Source: Hofstenia miamia (taxonomy: Eukaryota > Xenacoelomorpha > Acoela). Taken from it: a stretch of DNA of 64,000 bases. The stretch covers positions 154,229 through 218,228 of the forward strand of contig SCFE01000046.1 of assembly GCA_004352715.1 (NCBI GenBank), in the 5' to 3' direction. Position 1 is the stretch's first letter. Every line of letters starts with the position of its first letter. Positions 1-14,800 of the stretch are shown piece by piece. Below the pieces are notes generated by a model, which saw only the letters and a list, made by a program, of their open reading frames with translations, was not told the origin of the DNA and searched no databases. The position numbers were made by a program, and so were the translations under genes.

Positions 1-1284
1 CACCCACACAATTTTGACTTTCTTCCTTCAGGTTATTATTTATTCTTGTATATAAACACTATTTATTCCCTGAACAACCAGTATAAGTAATTTCTCTGTG
101 GATATTACATATCGAGTTCTTTATTTGAACATTTGGTTTACAAATTTTCTAATGATGCAATTTTTTTATGTGCATAGTGCACTGGTAGTATTGAATCAAA
201 ATTTGGTTTTTTTTAGAATTTCAATTTTGTAAAAATACTGCTATCATTACTTAACAATTATATAGTTTGCGAAATATAGTTATGCATAATTATATAATTA
301 TTTCTCGATCAAAAAATTATATACAATTGTATATAGTTATATCCTACCGATTTGTGCAATCGGCCCTACATCCAGAAAAGCGAGTTCAGTAAAATATACA
401 GTACATATATGCACTAAATGGCCGGAATTTTAACGGCACGTTTAAGTACGTCAGGTTTTTTAACATCTTTTATTCATATTAAAGAAATAATTGCAATTCG
501 TTTTTACCATTGTTTAATAATATAATGAACAAAATATATTAAAGTACAATATAACATAATTATAATAGAATGATAGAGCAATATATAGTTATATAATTAT
601 TTCCTAAAGATAAAAAAATGTTATGTGACAATTTAAAAAAATTCTTTTGCGTTCACCTCTTTATTTTTATACTGATTAGGTTATTATCACGTTAAGAGCT
701 GCATTAAGTTAGGATTTTTATGAGCAACCTCATCTTGTTGTATACAAAAGCTTTCTTATTATAAGCATAACCTTGATGATTTTAACGCCTGCATTGTTGA
801 TTCCAAGAAAAATATAACGCAGGGATATTTTGAATATTCTTTGAAGTAAGTGTTTTATGAGTACGCTTCCAACAAGCGTATGACACTTGCAGTACACGAC
901 CAGTTAGCGTTTGTAGTTTTAAACAGTCAAGATTATTAGGATTTCCTTGTAGACATGGCGGCTTTTCTTACCTTGTTGCTTCCATTCTTAATAATAAATC
1001 GCTAATTTCCTAACCACGGGAGAGTAGAAGTAAATTGGATTATGTAATTATTTCGTCTTTTTGATAAAATATCTATTTCATATCTATATTAGATCAGCTT
1101 GTGTTGGTTCAAGCAAGCGGAATATCCAATCCTTTTAATTGTTTAATGCATGCCAACATTTTCCGCACTTGATTTTGATATTCACTTAATTCTCCTTTCG
1201 TGGTTTTTTTCCAACACCTTCACATGAAACAATCATCCAACATGACATTCTTTAGGAAATTTTTTAGCTCGTTTAAAACTCCAC
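1..1284. other. AT-rich non-coding stretch, no gene seen
   Basis: No exon, RNA gene or transposon was recognised here. The gene's signal-peptide exon could be expected here or further upstream, but no open frame with a suitable phase-1 GT donor was found. A 16-codon hydrophobic frame at 955-1005 is discussed among the rejected items. Confidence 0.4.
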
Positions 1285-1475
1285 AGGGTGTCCATAAAGT
1301 CTGGACACAATTAAATTTCTTAATCGATTTCTTCACTGTTTAAACAATTAAACTTCTTCTCGGATGAAGTACATTAAGTTTCATTTCATCTGCTATCATC
1401 CGATATGAACATCCTTTATAGCCACTGAGAACTATCAGTTTAACTCTTTCTTGAGGTATGGTATCCTTTGTGCAG
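1285..1475 (-). pseudogene. Tc1-like transposase N-terminal fragment with terminal-repeat sequence
   Basis: On the minus strand the sequence reads a helix-turn-helix-like segment (ERVKLIVLSGYKG..., then YRMIADEMKLN) typical of the DNA-binding N-terminus of Tc1-like transposases. At the other end, 1286-1310 contains 'gggtgtccataaagtctgg', which resembles Tc1-type terminal repeats. The catalytic domain is absent, so this is an internally deleted remnant. The family assignment rests on motif resemblance only. Confidence 0.45.
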
Positions 1476-1480
1476 ACGCT

Positions 1481-2005
1481 TTTATTGCATTTTGTTGTTA
1501 AATGTACTGCAAGATACGAGTACAGCTCAAATTAATTGCACTATAAACGTCACAAATTATATTTTTGCAATCTAATATATTATGTCTTTGATTTCTAGCA
1601 TTTCAGATCAATTTTTGCATTGTAAATTCGAATTATATCAAAACTAGCACTTTTAATGGGATTTGGACAAAATTTGAACATGAATATTTCTGAAACCCAT
1701 GAGTAGTCGTACTAAACTTTGTGAATATACTAAACTTTCACACTGATTACGATTTATTGCATTTTGTTGTTAAATGTACTGCAAGATACGAGTACAGCTC
1801 AAATTAATTGCACTATAAACGTCACAAATTATATTTTTGCAATCTAATATATTATGTCTTTGATTTCTAGCATTTCAGATCAAATTCGAATTATATCAAA
1901 ACTAGCACTTTTAATGGGATTTGGACAAAATTTCTGAAACCCATGAGTAGTCGTACTAAACTTTGTGAATATACTAAACTTTCACACTGATTACGATTTT
2001 TTGCA
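1481..2005. repeat. Tandem duplication, unit about 272 bp
   Basis: The block 1481-1752 recurs at 1753-2005. The second copy lacks two short internal segments (around 'caatttttgcattgtaa' and 'gaacatgaat') but otherwise matches closely by eye. It lies just upstream of the first receptor exon in the window. No function is evident. Confidence 0.8.
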
Positions 2006-2641
2006 TTTTCTCTATACCATGTATATTTATGGAAAGTTTTTAGGGTTACTTTCACAATGGAAAAATTTATATCCTCATACTAAAAGTCAAAGTTATACTA
2101 AAGAACATTGCAAAAATAACTTAAGTTTATTGTGGAATTTATTTGAACACTACTGCATGTACTTGTATATAATACTAATTTAGAATCGACTGCTTTCACA
2201 GATAAACGAGATTAGAATGTCACTTTAGAGGGTATGTAAGTTGATTTTGAGCACTTATAGTTTAATTAATCGAAGCTCTGTAGGCCCTTTCGCACACCTC
2301 TTGCTGTTTTCATTGTATGATGCTGCATTAATTCATAAATTGTTTTTTGTTTTACGCTGCCCTTAGTGAAAATGATTCTGTTTAGAATAATAATATACCG
2401 CAGTTTTTTAATCTCTTAAATCAGATTAAAATCAGATTTTGACAATCAGTTTATTTAAACGCTAGCATTACGAAAATCAACTTCAGTCTGAAAAAGTATG
2501 GAAAAATTTTTTATTAATGTTAGAATTTGGCTAGAAATATTCGAAGGCAGGTTTAGGAAACCATTGTTTGCTATGATAAAATGAGATGAACTAAAGTATT
2601 TTATTTAAAATTTTAGTGGTATTTTGTATAAACATATTTAG

Positions 2642-2881
2642 AGAAATCCACAATATTTGTTGTTGGAAAAATTAACATTTACTACTGGGAATTAAACACA
2701 AAATCTCAGTGGCAATCTTTATTGGATGACAAACAGGATACCATCCATCATATCGATGTGCACTATCAGAAGAAAACGCTATTCTACACACATTTCCAAA
2801 AACGAACCATATACAAAGTTAAATATGATGCTAAAACGATAAAGCCCGAGGTCTTCTTCAAATATGATAAAGAGAGGCCAG
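2642..2881 (+). CDS. Receptor exon 1 of window: propeller 1, first blades
   Basis: This exon follows a TTTAG acceptor and begins with two bases completing a split codon. It encodes the opening of a YWTD propeller (IFVVGKINIYYWEL, then HHIDVHYQKKTLFYTHF, a degenerate YWTD with the usual IxR-like follow-on). It ends one base into a Gly codon at the donor G|GTAGAC. The entry phase (1) equals that of every later module boundary, which fits an upstream signal-peptide or EGF exon. Confidence 0.8.
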
Positions 2882-5800
2882 GTAGACTACACATCAATTT
2901 TTTAGCATTTCCGTTTATATACAAGACTGCATATTTTTATAGATATTTGCGATTTCACTTGATTTTTTAAATGTATAGCTTCCTGCATTTAGTGGTGGTT
3001 TTAGGCAACATAGCTGTAGATTGGGTACATAATATGCTTTACTGGGTGGTCTACACAGCGAAGAGCTCGAAAGTTATTGTTTCCAAAATCAATAACGCCT
3101 CGATTCAAACCGAACTCTTCTCAAGTGGCGATTTTGGCAAAGATGCTTTAATCAAACTTATTGCACTACATCCAGTCAGAAAGTAATTTTATATTTTATT
3201 TGTTGTTAAGTTCGACTTCAACTTTTCTATCTTGTGAATGAACATGGTTTTTAAAAATTTTATTTGATAATTTAATGTTCAGAAAACTTAATTGAACTTC
3301 CGTCCAATTTTAGATAACGAAGACTGCCTTATTTAGGTTGATGTATGTGTTAGTCTTGAAAAATGATAAATCGTACTTCTACAGTAGCTACATGGATGGT
3401 AGTAAGATGTATGAACTCAATTCCACCAGCTATGATGTCGCTCACTTTGTTGTTGACTACCAGTTGTCTTTCCTGTATTTCACAGTTGAAAAACGCGCTG
3501 AAATTTATCGAATGGAACTAAGTGGCTCCTATATTATAAAGAAGATTGTACACAACACGCCATTGTTGAGTAAGATTCTTATTTACTAATTGAGAATTTG
3601 TATATAATTGCAAGCGAATGAATTGCACTAGTTAATTTTATTTAGCAGCTAACCTTTGTAATGTAAATTGATTTTGGAATATAGTTGATTTACAAGCAGA
3701 CGTTAAGATTTGCTCAGTTTAGCTACTGTCATCATCAAGTTACAGCCTGATATAAAATGCTTTGCGAATATCGAATACTTTTGGTCAATGTGGCCAGATG
3801 ATGTAATTAGGGACAGTTTTATAAAGCGTTGCACGTGGGCCGTTTTTTGCTGACACCACCCTAAATAGAAATTTAAAAAATCAGACCTAAGCAATCCAGA
3901 ATTCCCAATGTCGAATACTTCGATGTCCTTCGGCCCATACTTGATGTTTGAAATGCTGCTACAATATGTTTTCAAATAAATTGTCAATTCTCTTGATTTC
4001 CTGAGGGATTAAGGTTTTCTTTTCGTCCATTACATATTTTAAGGTGAAAAGTATTCTCATATTGTAAATTTCGGCGAAACTAACTTATTTTTTGGAAAGT
4101 GTGACCCAGCCCGACCCACTAGCCTTTCATAAAATTTATAATTTATATTAACTAATTGCTTGAACGAAACGAGAATTTGCAAGCCGTGAAACCATACAGA
4201 TTTCTTGCTATTCGAAAAGTGGAATGTAGAAACTCTTGAAATACTTATTCGAATTTGTTTTGGCGTTCCTGCTGGTTGTCTTCCAGAGGAAAACATATTT
4301 TCAACATTTGGACTAAAAACTAACCAACGAGCATCACCGAGTTTTGAAGGCATTGAAAACTGCTTTTTTTAAATAAGTTTTTAATGTACTTTGTATAACT
4401 TGTTAATGTGACGATTTTTTTAAATTAATTGTTTGAAAATACTACACGGTAATTCTACAAGTAATTCATTTAATGCTATGCACTATATGGCTAAAATAAG
4501 ATTTTTAAATGCTAAAAGAAATTTGTAGAGTCCGCCATAATTTTAATGTGATTTTATTCACCTTTGTTTCTAGAAATGACTAGTGAATGCAATAATTGGT
4601 TTTGAAATTCTCTTGTTAATTTTGCAGTTATTAGAAATGCATTAAATTCATTAACCGCCACACTATTTAATTCGCAAATTGAGTTGTTCCTAGTAATTTC
4701 GATACTAAAAAACTAGTCTGCTCATTTGTTAATTTTTTAGATTTATTTTCACTAGATTTCCAACTGCATTTATTCATCTTACAGTTTTCGTCTCTTTCAA
4801 TGTCCACTTATTAGGACAGATGTCAATTATTTCATCAGCAATTAGTAGCTATAATGATATTTACATGAACTTCATTTATATCATTAGTCATCACACGACG
4901 TTAATAAGTGAAACGAACTTTCTATCACCTATTTCCTCAAATTTTCAAGTTCGTGAACCTCTAAACTTTAAAACTGCTAAGTATAATAAAGTAAATTCGT
5001 TATGCAATGTCTCTAGATAAACACCGATTTTTTATTCCTGTATCCTTGAGATATTCATTGACAATCATTTATTTAACAAAACTAATCACAGGCGGTTTTA
5101 GGGGAAGGGGAAGACACTCGAGAACCACTGCCCCTTCCACCGTTGAGAATGGTTCAATTTTTGCAAAATGAAATTTTTTATACATTTCAAAGATTTTTTA
5201 TGTTGATGTTCACAAATCCAAACATTGAACGAGAGTGATGCATAGCCTTGTAGTTAAATATTTAAGGGTTTATATTTTACAATATATTTCTTTCTTGGAT
5301 TTATTTTTGTTGTTGAAATTGCCATTTTATTTTAAGTTTCCTCAACATGAAATTGGAAGGTTCCCTTCCAGTCCTCCTGCTTGCAAAAACCTAAAGGCGC
5401 GCATGCAATTAATCAATCATTGATTAAAATCATAATGTAAACACCGATAATGGTTTTCTAACAATATACCTTTCCGCTGATACGAACAGCGAGAATTAAC
5501 GTACGATTCATTTTCAATTTTGTACAAGAAATCATTTCGATGAGCCTCACATTATATAATCTTTTTCATTTTTTTTCGTTTATTTACCCAAGCAACGTTT
5601 TATTTTGTCATGTAGTAGCTATCTTAGCAAAATCTCATTTGCAACTTCCACACTGAAAGTTTTTCTTAGTTATTTTATTCAGCTTGAATCAGATACTGTC
5701 TAAAAATATAGTATTTTCATTTTTTTGTTTTCTTTATTCGTGTAATCAAGTTTCAGATAGAGTATATTTTCTTTGGTAACTTAAACGGAGAAATTTGTTT

Positions 5801-8800
5801 GGTAGATATTTCTTTCTCACTTATAATCAAAAGGAGATTAGATCTTACTTTTTACAATATTACTTTTATGGCATTGAATTTGTTATGGGAATGAGAAGGC
5901 AGCTTTGAATAATCCTTTTCGACACTTATTAATGTCATCTCACAATTTTATTTAATCAAAGGTCAATTCTAATTTCTTAACATTAGATTGAAATCTTTAT
6001 TCATTGCGGTAAGTCTACCTACCATATGAAACATATAATTTCTCTTCTTTAGGTTTGCGGATTATCATATTTCTATAGTTTTTCTTGACCGATATCTGCA
6101 AACTAAAATTGCAAAATACTTTTTAAGAATTTTTCTTTAGTTTTTCTTTTAGAGTGTTTGATGACGCATTATGCCACTGTAATTATTGAGCATTAAATTA
6201 TTTAACAGGCCTGTTATTACGGCACCTGTTTTACTTTCAGCCAGTTGTTTCGACACATCTCTATTTCGATCAAATTCATTTTTTATTAATAACAATTATA
6301 ATTACTTAGGCAATGACGTAATATTACGTCATCCAATTGATTGTGCTGTTGAAGTTATTGGGATGTCTCCCACCTCACTTGCATTGACATCAGTAATTAA
6401 TTTGATTAATTCAACATTTTATCTCACTGGTAATTGTTGTTTCGAGAATTTATGCATATCATTACTCTAAATTTATGAATGGGATTTAAATCAATTTATT
6501 GTAAGATTGGTAGGGAAATTTATTTAGTATTTTTATTTAATTTTCTGCTGTAGCGTCTGAAGTTTTACAAGTTTTGTTATTGCTAATCTAGTTCTTTGCA
6601 GTTTTAACTTTCCTATATCAGAAAATACAATGGCGAGGATTTGTGTATGTACATTTGCATATATCGTCTCTTAGAGCTTGCCTGGAATTACCAACAGTGA
6701 GCTGCATTTTATAAACAATATTCTGTCCCCTTCTCTTTTCCTCAAACTTGAAAATATTTCACGTTAATTCAAGATGTTATCAATCGATTTGCTGCTAAAA
6801 ACAGACGCTTGCATTTTGTATAAGCTTAATTTTGTTCAAAAAACATTTTTTTGCAATTTCTTTTTTAGAAATGGGTGTCAGCCCCCTCCGTTTTAAAAAT
6901 CCTAAACGTGGCACTGTTCCCAACTTATATTAGGGTTTTCAGCTTCTTATTTTAAAAACACTAAGTGTTTTTAAAAAAGCATTTAAGCTATGTTTTCCGA
7001 ATAGAAAACGTTTTTTCCAACCCTATTACTTAATAAAGTTGATAAATGAATACCCCAATATGGGGAACATTGCCTTGGTTTTGAGATAGTGACGAAAATA
7101 GTGATTATTAAGAGGCTCAAATTTCCTTAGTAGTTATGTTTCTCTTTTGCTTATTAATTTCACTTCGCTAGTTCAAACACATGGATCATAAAATTGTTTA
7201 ATGATACGTTTTTTTGTTGTTGGTACGATAAAATAGAATATGGATAGTCATTTCAAAGCCTCCTAACGCGTAATGGCAGTTTCCGTCTAACTGATCGATA
7301 GATGTGCGCATGCTCTCTAAGTTATCTGCACGTCATTTTGAAGAGCAGTTGTACACAAAAGTGGAGTTCAATTGGGCATATTTTAGTATTTTAGACAGCG
7401 CAAAATCTCCACAGTATTGTATTTTTACGCAATCACGTTTTACGCAGCACTGTCTAACATGAAAACATAATTACTATAATACATCCTAATTCGCATTCTT
7501 CAATTTCTATTATTTGCACGTTTTATCACTTAAGGTTGTTTTTCAACTGAGGATTTATTTATATATATCTATATAATTAAAGGAAGCATGTGTAGTATTA
7601 ATTATAAAATTATCTGTAAAGTGCTGACATTTTGTTTTTTTCCTATTGCGAATGAAATTATTCAATTGGTAACCACGTTCTAAATTTTATGTTTTTAATT
7701 ATTTGCGAAGTTTTTTCAGTTGCATTCTACAATACAGTTATTAAAACTCACATTTTTGGGGGCGGTAACCAATGATCATATAAGAATTATCTACACTTCA
7801 TGGCCAGATTTCACTAATTCTACAGCTGATGTCTTTGAGAGTGGACAGACAGATTTTTTTTCTTAACAACAAACAATATATTCGCGTTATGCGACATACC
7901 CATGCCCACATGGCAAACTTGATGATGGAAGTGAATGGGTTGTTGAACTCGTTTATTTGAGCATTTCTAGTATTTATGGTTATGCTCATTTGAAAATTGA
8001 ATCATATAATTTTTCTGGAAAACACTTCATTATAGAGATTGGTTGGCTGTGTAAAGCTAACTGCGCTTTTGCCGTTGGTCAAGTTTGCCACTTCAGAATT
8101 ATCTGATGCTCGAAGTTGTAGACTTGTTTGCAAATATGAATACCTTCAGAATTATCTGATGCTCGAAGTTGTAGACTTGTTTGCAAATATGAATACACAT
8201 GTGCCATTATTAAAATTTACATCTTTTAAAATTCAAATATTAGTTGAAATATATTCAAATTATTTTTTCTAATTTCATGCATTTTGTTATTTGTATTAAA
8301 ATTCCAACTTTGGTGTCAAGTCTTTATCAAATTTGAAATTCGTGAACAAAGTTGTATTCAACTTTGATGTTTTATAGATTGGACTTTTAATCAGTAATTT
8401 GCCTTTTCTATGTTTTAAAATAGGCTTGATCTAGAGCTCACTAGAAGATACATCTATTGATGGTGTAAATATTTGAATTTTCTAATGAACCACATTTGAC
8501 GTAAAAGCCTAACATTCAATTACAAAAAGACATAGGCGTGCATCACTAGCTGCTGAATTCTCTTAAAGATTGATGAGAGAAACATCCTTGCTCATGAAAA
8601 TTTTTTTTCTGTATTATGAAACACTCACATTGTTTTGGAAGCTGTATTTAAATTTTTGGTTTCCTTTTCTTATGAAATTTCAAATACCTCCGGACCCTGA
8701 AATGGACCTCTTTCAAGACCGGTCTAAGCGTTATATGAAATTGAGGACTTATTGTTTTGTTAGTGTTTTTCATGCGATAGAAACCATCAATAAAGGTCGT

Positions 8801-11800
8801 CTAAAAAATCTAACTTTTATGTTTATAAACCTTAAAGTTTTTGTGAAGAACCTCATAAATCATTGAATTTTTTGCAAAATGGGATTAGATTTTGTATAAC
8901 TTGCAAATATATAGGTGCTTTATAATATTTTATTTTTTATGCGTTCCTATTAAGGCAAGTATATGAAGCGTCTACGATGTTGAATTTTAATGTGTACTCT
9001 ACTGCATTCTGCAATAAAAATTGAATTATCTTTCAAGTAGCGAATCTGCAACTAGTGTTGGGCGTATTCCAACGTGATCCGTTCTTTCTTTCATACGGTT
9101 TTCTTGTGACTAATAAACTTGATGAATATTCGTTCTTTTTTCAAAAAAATTGTTTTAGATTTGAATGTATACTTTATGCACATTTTTTTCAATGCTTATT
9201 ACAAATATCAACATAATTTCTTTACATTGTTTAATTGCGAGTAAAAAATAATTTGCTATTTGATCTAAAATCATAAGCAAGCTGATTTGAATTGTTTTAA
9301 TGGAAACCATGAAGGCAAGTTACAAGTGAAATTTTAATTTTTCTTAAGATTTTTTTGAAATCGTTTTTCATGATAGCACTTTCCAGTCATCGTGTTTTAT
9401 ATAACATATTTGAAGGAACAGTGATCTGTACAATCTGCAGTAGGCAGAAACATTTGTTTGTACTGCCGTTTCATTTAGAAGATATACATTAACTCAATTA
9501 TCTCTGTCTCTCCCTAGGCGATAGTTGTTTATAAATAAATGCTCCACTATACAGCAATAAGCTTTATTGATCTTACTCCAGTGTTTTCTTTATTCACGCT
9601 CACTTATTTCAGAAACGCCACCACAAAGTATACTGGCTTAAATTTCAAATCAACGGGAAGTAATTATTATGATATGGTAGTTATGGAGTCCTTTCATTGG
9701 AAAAGAACTAATCATTTAAAAATGAATATTTATTAGCATTTTTGAAATTTTTAATGTGCAAAACATTTTCGTCTTTTCTGAATTTCAGCAAGTTTATCAA
9801 AATTCATCTTGCAAAATGTGTCAGATAAAATCGCATCCAAAATTTTAAGAGCCGATCTATTCCGATTCTGAAATTTGTAATGATTTATGAGGTGCTCCAA
9901 AAGCCCTTCGACACATGCACATGAGAACTAGACGTTTTAAGGCGCATTTTATTCAATGGGGAGCAGGGTTTTTTTTGGAAAAATTGGCTTTTATCTTATG
10001 AAAACCAGTAGCTATTTCATATAATATTTAGATTGTTAACTAAGAATATTTCGGTTGTTGCATTGTCATTGAATTTGGCTAATTATAGAGATCAATAACT
10101 TTTAATACTTCATCAATGAAATATTGTGGAGAATGTTAGTGCAAAGTCTTTTCTCCTGGATTAATTTAGGCTCCATGGGAGTGCTAAAGAGGTATATTTA
10201 TTAAGGGAAATAACATTTTATGTGCGAAGCAGTAATCCTTTATCATTTTATGCTACCATTGTAGCATGCTTTGACGCACGTTGACATTAATTTTAACCAA
10301 TGCCAGTAGCACTTCATGCACACAATTCGAATTTCGAGGTATTGTAAATGCTAGAAATCGACTCTGTCGCTAAGGTCTAATGACTTTGTAACTAGCCTAG
10401 AATAGCTTATCATTTACGCTTGAGTTGGTTTAATATCGTTTTAGTTAAACAACAATTGCTCAACAGAACATTTTTATTTTCAATTGAGTGTAAATACGTT
10501 AGGCGCTTATACGCAACAGTCTATTATTTTACAAACATGCGAATGACCAAAACACAGTTCGGAACAATTTTCACTTAAAATGCGTAGTTTCATCAACTAA
10601 TTAAATTGCTCAATGAAGCAGTCACTGGATTTTGTAATGCAAGCAATTCTCACAAATTATTTCATAGCGACTGCTTTTAAATATTTTTTATGAAAAGGGC
10701 TCCTGACAAATTCACGTAGTTCATTCAGCGAATGGACCATATCTTACAACTTGTAAAAAATGTTTACATCATTAACTTTTGCTCTTGTAGTTTGTAGAAA
10801 GTGTGATTTGATAATTCCTTCATGTGCGTTCCAAGAAAAATAGTTCGGTTAAATTTATTCCACTAGGGTTACTTTTACGTAACAAACCGATTTGTACGCA
10901 TTTTGAAAAAAAGTTCCAAGTCTTTAAAAAATATTGGAAGAATTTTACTTTGATACATCTATGGGGTAGGGCCTGCTTATTCATTGATCAAGAAATGTGC
11001 TAAAACATGTGCTTATGTCTGAATTACATGCAAATAAGAATTTTTTCAATAATCCGATTTTTGTAAAATATTTAAATTATTTCTATACCTATTGTTCAGA
11101 TAATAATGCGGTCTAATGTCCATGGGGACAAAAACTACCCTGAAATATTTAGTTTTTTGAATACAATCTGTGTGAGTCCCGTCCATGCACGTCTGGACGC
11201 GACAGAGCCTAAATCTGGTTTGGATTATGATATTATGACGAAACCTGCACAAAGATTCCTCAAATCAGCACTATCAATTTGGACTGTTCAGAAATGTGTT
11301 TTCAACATTATTTTGATGAAATAATCAAATAGGGCTTAAAGTTTTTAAATTTCTAGATTTTGTTTGGAGATTTTCTAGTTGATCTCAATTTAATTTACGC
11401 TTTATAATGCTTAGTCAATAACAACTGTAATAGATTCTGAATCATACTTTATTTGGGTTTGTTTAGAGTTTCAAACGATTCCACGTTTCTTAGCGGTGTT
11501 CAATGATGTTTTGTATTTTACTTCACCCAATATTTCTTCCATTTATCGTGTACATCCGCTTTCTATGGTAGATCTTGGAGAACAAAGTTTTCAAATAAAA
11601 GTTTTGCCTTCTATTTACCCTGGCATAGGTGCCATAGTTTTGGCTCAAAATGGACGACAAGGAACACCTTCAGGTAACTATTCTCTCTATTACTTTCAAG
11701 TATTCTTAGCTGCATTTTATGCTTGTTCAACTGTTTAATAAATGCAATTTCTTTAGCACCGCTTCAATTTACCGTTTTCATGGCCATTGATTTTAGTAAA

Positions 11801-14800
11801 AAAATATTTCTACACGTCGAGTTTACGCTTGTTCATTTGGCGAAATGTGAATTTATTCAGAGTGGTTTTGCCTTCTTGATGCATGAGTTTAAGTTGAAGT
11901 CTTCATCATATTAAAGGAGTGTCAATCCGCCTTTAAATTGTAGCCATCCAATACCAGTATCTTGCTCAAGTTCTTATCGCAAACTTGTCTTACACTCTTT
12001 GCTTTAGAATGGCATTTATTGTTGAAAAATATAATTAACTGACTCTAGTCAAATAAATATAATCGTTCAATTGCGTTGTCGATCCGAGTATAACCGAGTA
12101 TAACTTAATCTTTGTTTGGATGCCATCCCTGGGCTTGTGGTATAAAGTAAGAATATTGAAGTAAGAATTTACAGTAAGTTTTTGCATTTGCGGGCTTAGA
12201 AAAAGTTTTGGAATTGCGATTGTCCAAAGCTATTCCAAGTACAAGTTTTATAATATGCAGATTTCTGATGAATTTTGCAATTGCAAACATTTTATTTTAC
12301 AATGGAAAAATGTAGGAGTCAATTGTTAAAATCTACAACAAACTTAAAATAAGTTCATTTTCTCTGCAATTAAAATGAGTTTTCATAATTTCGTACAGGG
12401 TGATTTCAAGCTGCATAATACAAAAAATTTCCTTAAGCAAAGATTTTTTTGTGTATAGTACATAAAATTTAGAAGTGTTATTAGTTTTGGACACGATATG
12501 CATAGAACCTCAAGTTTTAGCCTAAAGCGAATTTCAGTGACTCAAATTCCAGTGTCAGTGGTAAAGTCGTTCTGTGCATACTAAATAAGATTTGATTGTT
12601 TTATTAGAAGGTAATACAAATACAAACATGTATTAAACACTAAATATTGAGAAATTTAATACTCAGACATGATCTAATCGTTCTTGATTTCTTAATAATA
12701 AAGTTTTGTTCTTTTGGTTTGTGCTTTAAGACTTAAAAGCAAACATTTTTCTTGCTTATCTATGTTTTTAATGTGAACGTTATTCATTTGATTAAAGTTT
12801 GCATGTTAATTTTATGTAATAAAAGAAGTTAGTACAAACTTATTCACTTATGATTCGTCCATTATTATTTTTAAAATATACACTTCGAAATATATTTTAA
12901 AAAATCATTGCAATTTACTTGGTATAAAAGTTAAATTTTTCGTGAATTTGAGGTTAACGTAGATCCAATATTAAAAATTATTTATTAGTTACCTAAATTT
13001 CAATAGCTTTTGTAACAATGTTTTCCTATGTACGTTGTTTGGAAATTCAGATGTAGGAATTTATGGTCAAAAACTTAAATAACACATTAAAATAAACTGA
13101 AATATATTTTTATGTTTAAAAATGTATAACATTCCTTTTGATCAAGTAGTTTTAGCCTTTTCTTACATAGCTTGCAGTGTTTCTGGTCGATTCACAATCA
13201 CTGATCATTATATAAATTTTTCCAAGTGGAAATCATGATGTCTTTTATGATAATTAGGCGATTGGGGAATTTAGTCGTTATCTTGTACCTTTCAGTTCAA
13301 GTAAAACCTTTTTAAAAACGAAACAACCCATTTATTTCATTTCATACCGTCCCTTAATTATATTTTTGAATGAAATGAGATTATTTGTTTATTTTTACGA
13401 AGGTATTTAATTGTTTATTGCTGTTAGTCTTAATAATAGGTAGTTATAATAAAAGTATTTTGTCTGGTATCAAAATTTGTTAGTATTTTAGCACCAATAT
13501 TAAAATTTGCGACAGGTTAGCGGTAGTTGCGTTTGTTCAATGCTTCAATGAATTTCAACAGAAGGTAATGCAATGTCGGATTTGGAATCAAAATCTAAAC
13601 CAGTGGTTCTTAGGCTTGCTTGATAGGTTCACTTTTTTCCAATTGTCAAAGTCTCATTCACCCCCTCATTTCCAAAATATTAATGATCCCTGTAGGTGGC
13701 TATTATGGATTTACAATATTCGGCCCAGGGCTTCTCCAATAAGCATTTCCTCCAATTCACCCTCTTCAATCCCAATTAAACTCTGGGGTGAATGTCATCC
13801 TCAATCAAAACTGTTCTGAGATATCCTTACACTAAATGGTGATGTAGAAATTTCATTTCTCAGATTCTTGTAGTTCAATTGAAATCTATTTCTAAAGATG
13901 ATGGACGGTCTATGTTTTCAATAGTTTTTGTAAATTCCTCTTTTAGTTGAATCCAAGTGTAATGACGATAACAATGGTGGGTGTGAATCAATATGTTTAC
14001 CAACTCCTGACTCTGCAACCTGTCGCTGCCCAATTGGCTACACGACGTACGCCGTCGGCCAATCGTGCTCTAAAAGTAAGATTTTAGCATTTCCTGCTTT
14101 TCAATGTATGTTGCCATTAATATCGAATAAATCATGTAATTCATACTTGAAAACAAATCTTGTTCAAAGATTTTTTCATTTGGCTCAACTAGCAAACTTT
14201 TCTACGTCTCCAAGAAATTGACAAAAAATTTCTTGAATCAGTAAATTAAAGTAGCAAATATTAATCCATTAATCCAATCCACCCGGCCTCACTTATTTAG
14301 CCAATCAGTATTCAGATCTGATGTCATTACAGCGCATTACTGCCCTCCTATATAAAAACCCCTCATCTGCAAATTAGTAAATGACATTTTGCATATTTCT
14401 AGACAATGTTTATGTCAGTTAGGGTCATTATATGACAATGTTTCTTATGCAATTTTGTAGCATTTCATATAATGGAAAATATTCCGTAGTATTCAAAGCC
14501 ACTCTAATCTTTGAAAAAATGTCAGACGAGCTAAAAAAGAATTACGTTGCAGTAAATTCAAGTTTCAGTTTAATTAGTATAGGGATTGTAGGATTGAGTG
14601 TTCTAACCTTAGAATCTTTATTTGGTCGTACAAAGTTAAACCACAGATGTTTAGCACCTACGAAATCTATCCTCTTTGCAGTCGGAAGCTCTATATACCG
14701 CAAACACATTGGATTGCCAGGGGATCCGGATATGATTTTTAGTAGCAAAGAAACTATCACCGCTATTGCCTCAACATTGTTTGATAAAAATATCATTTAC

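Noticed and set aside
955-1005. Short frame MAAFLTLLLPFLIINR as the missing signal-peptide exon
   Set aside because: It looks like a signal peptide with a fair Kozak context, but it hits a stop after 16 codons. The only internal GT gives phase 2, while exon 1 needs phase 1.
13568-13819. 83-codon frame
   Set aside because: It overlaps a probable hAT-like repeat and has no protein features.
14432-14654. Upstream extension of exon 6 as coding
   Set aside because: The frame is open, but it does not resemble a propeller, and phase with the EGF1 exon requires the acceptor at 14654.
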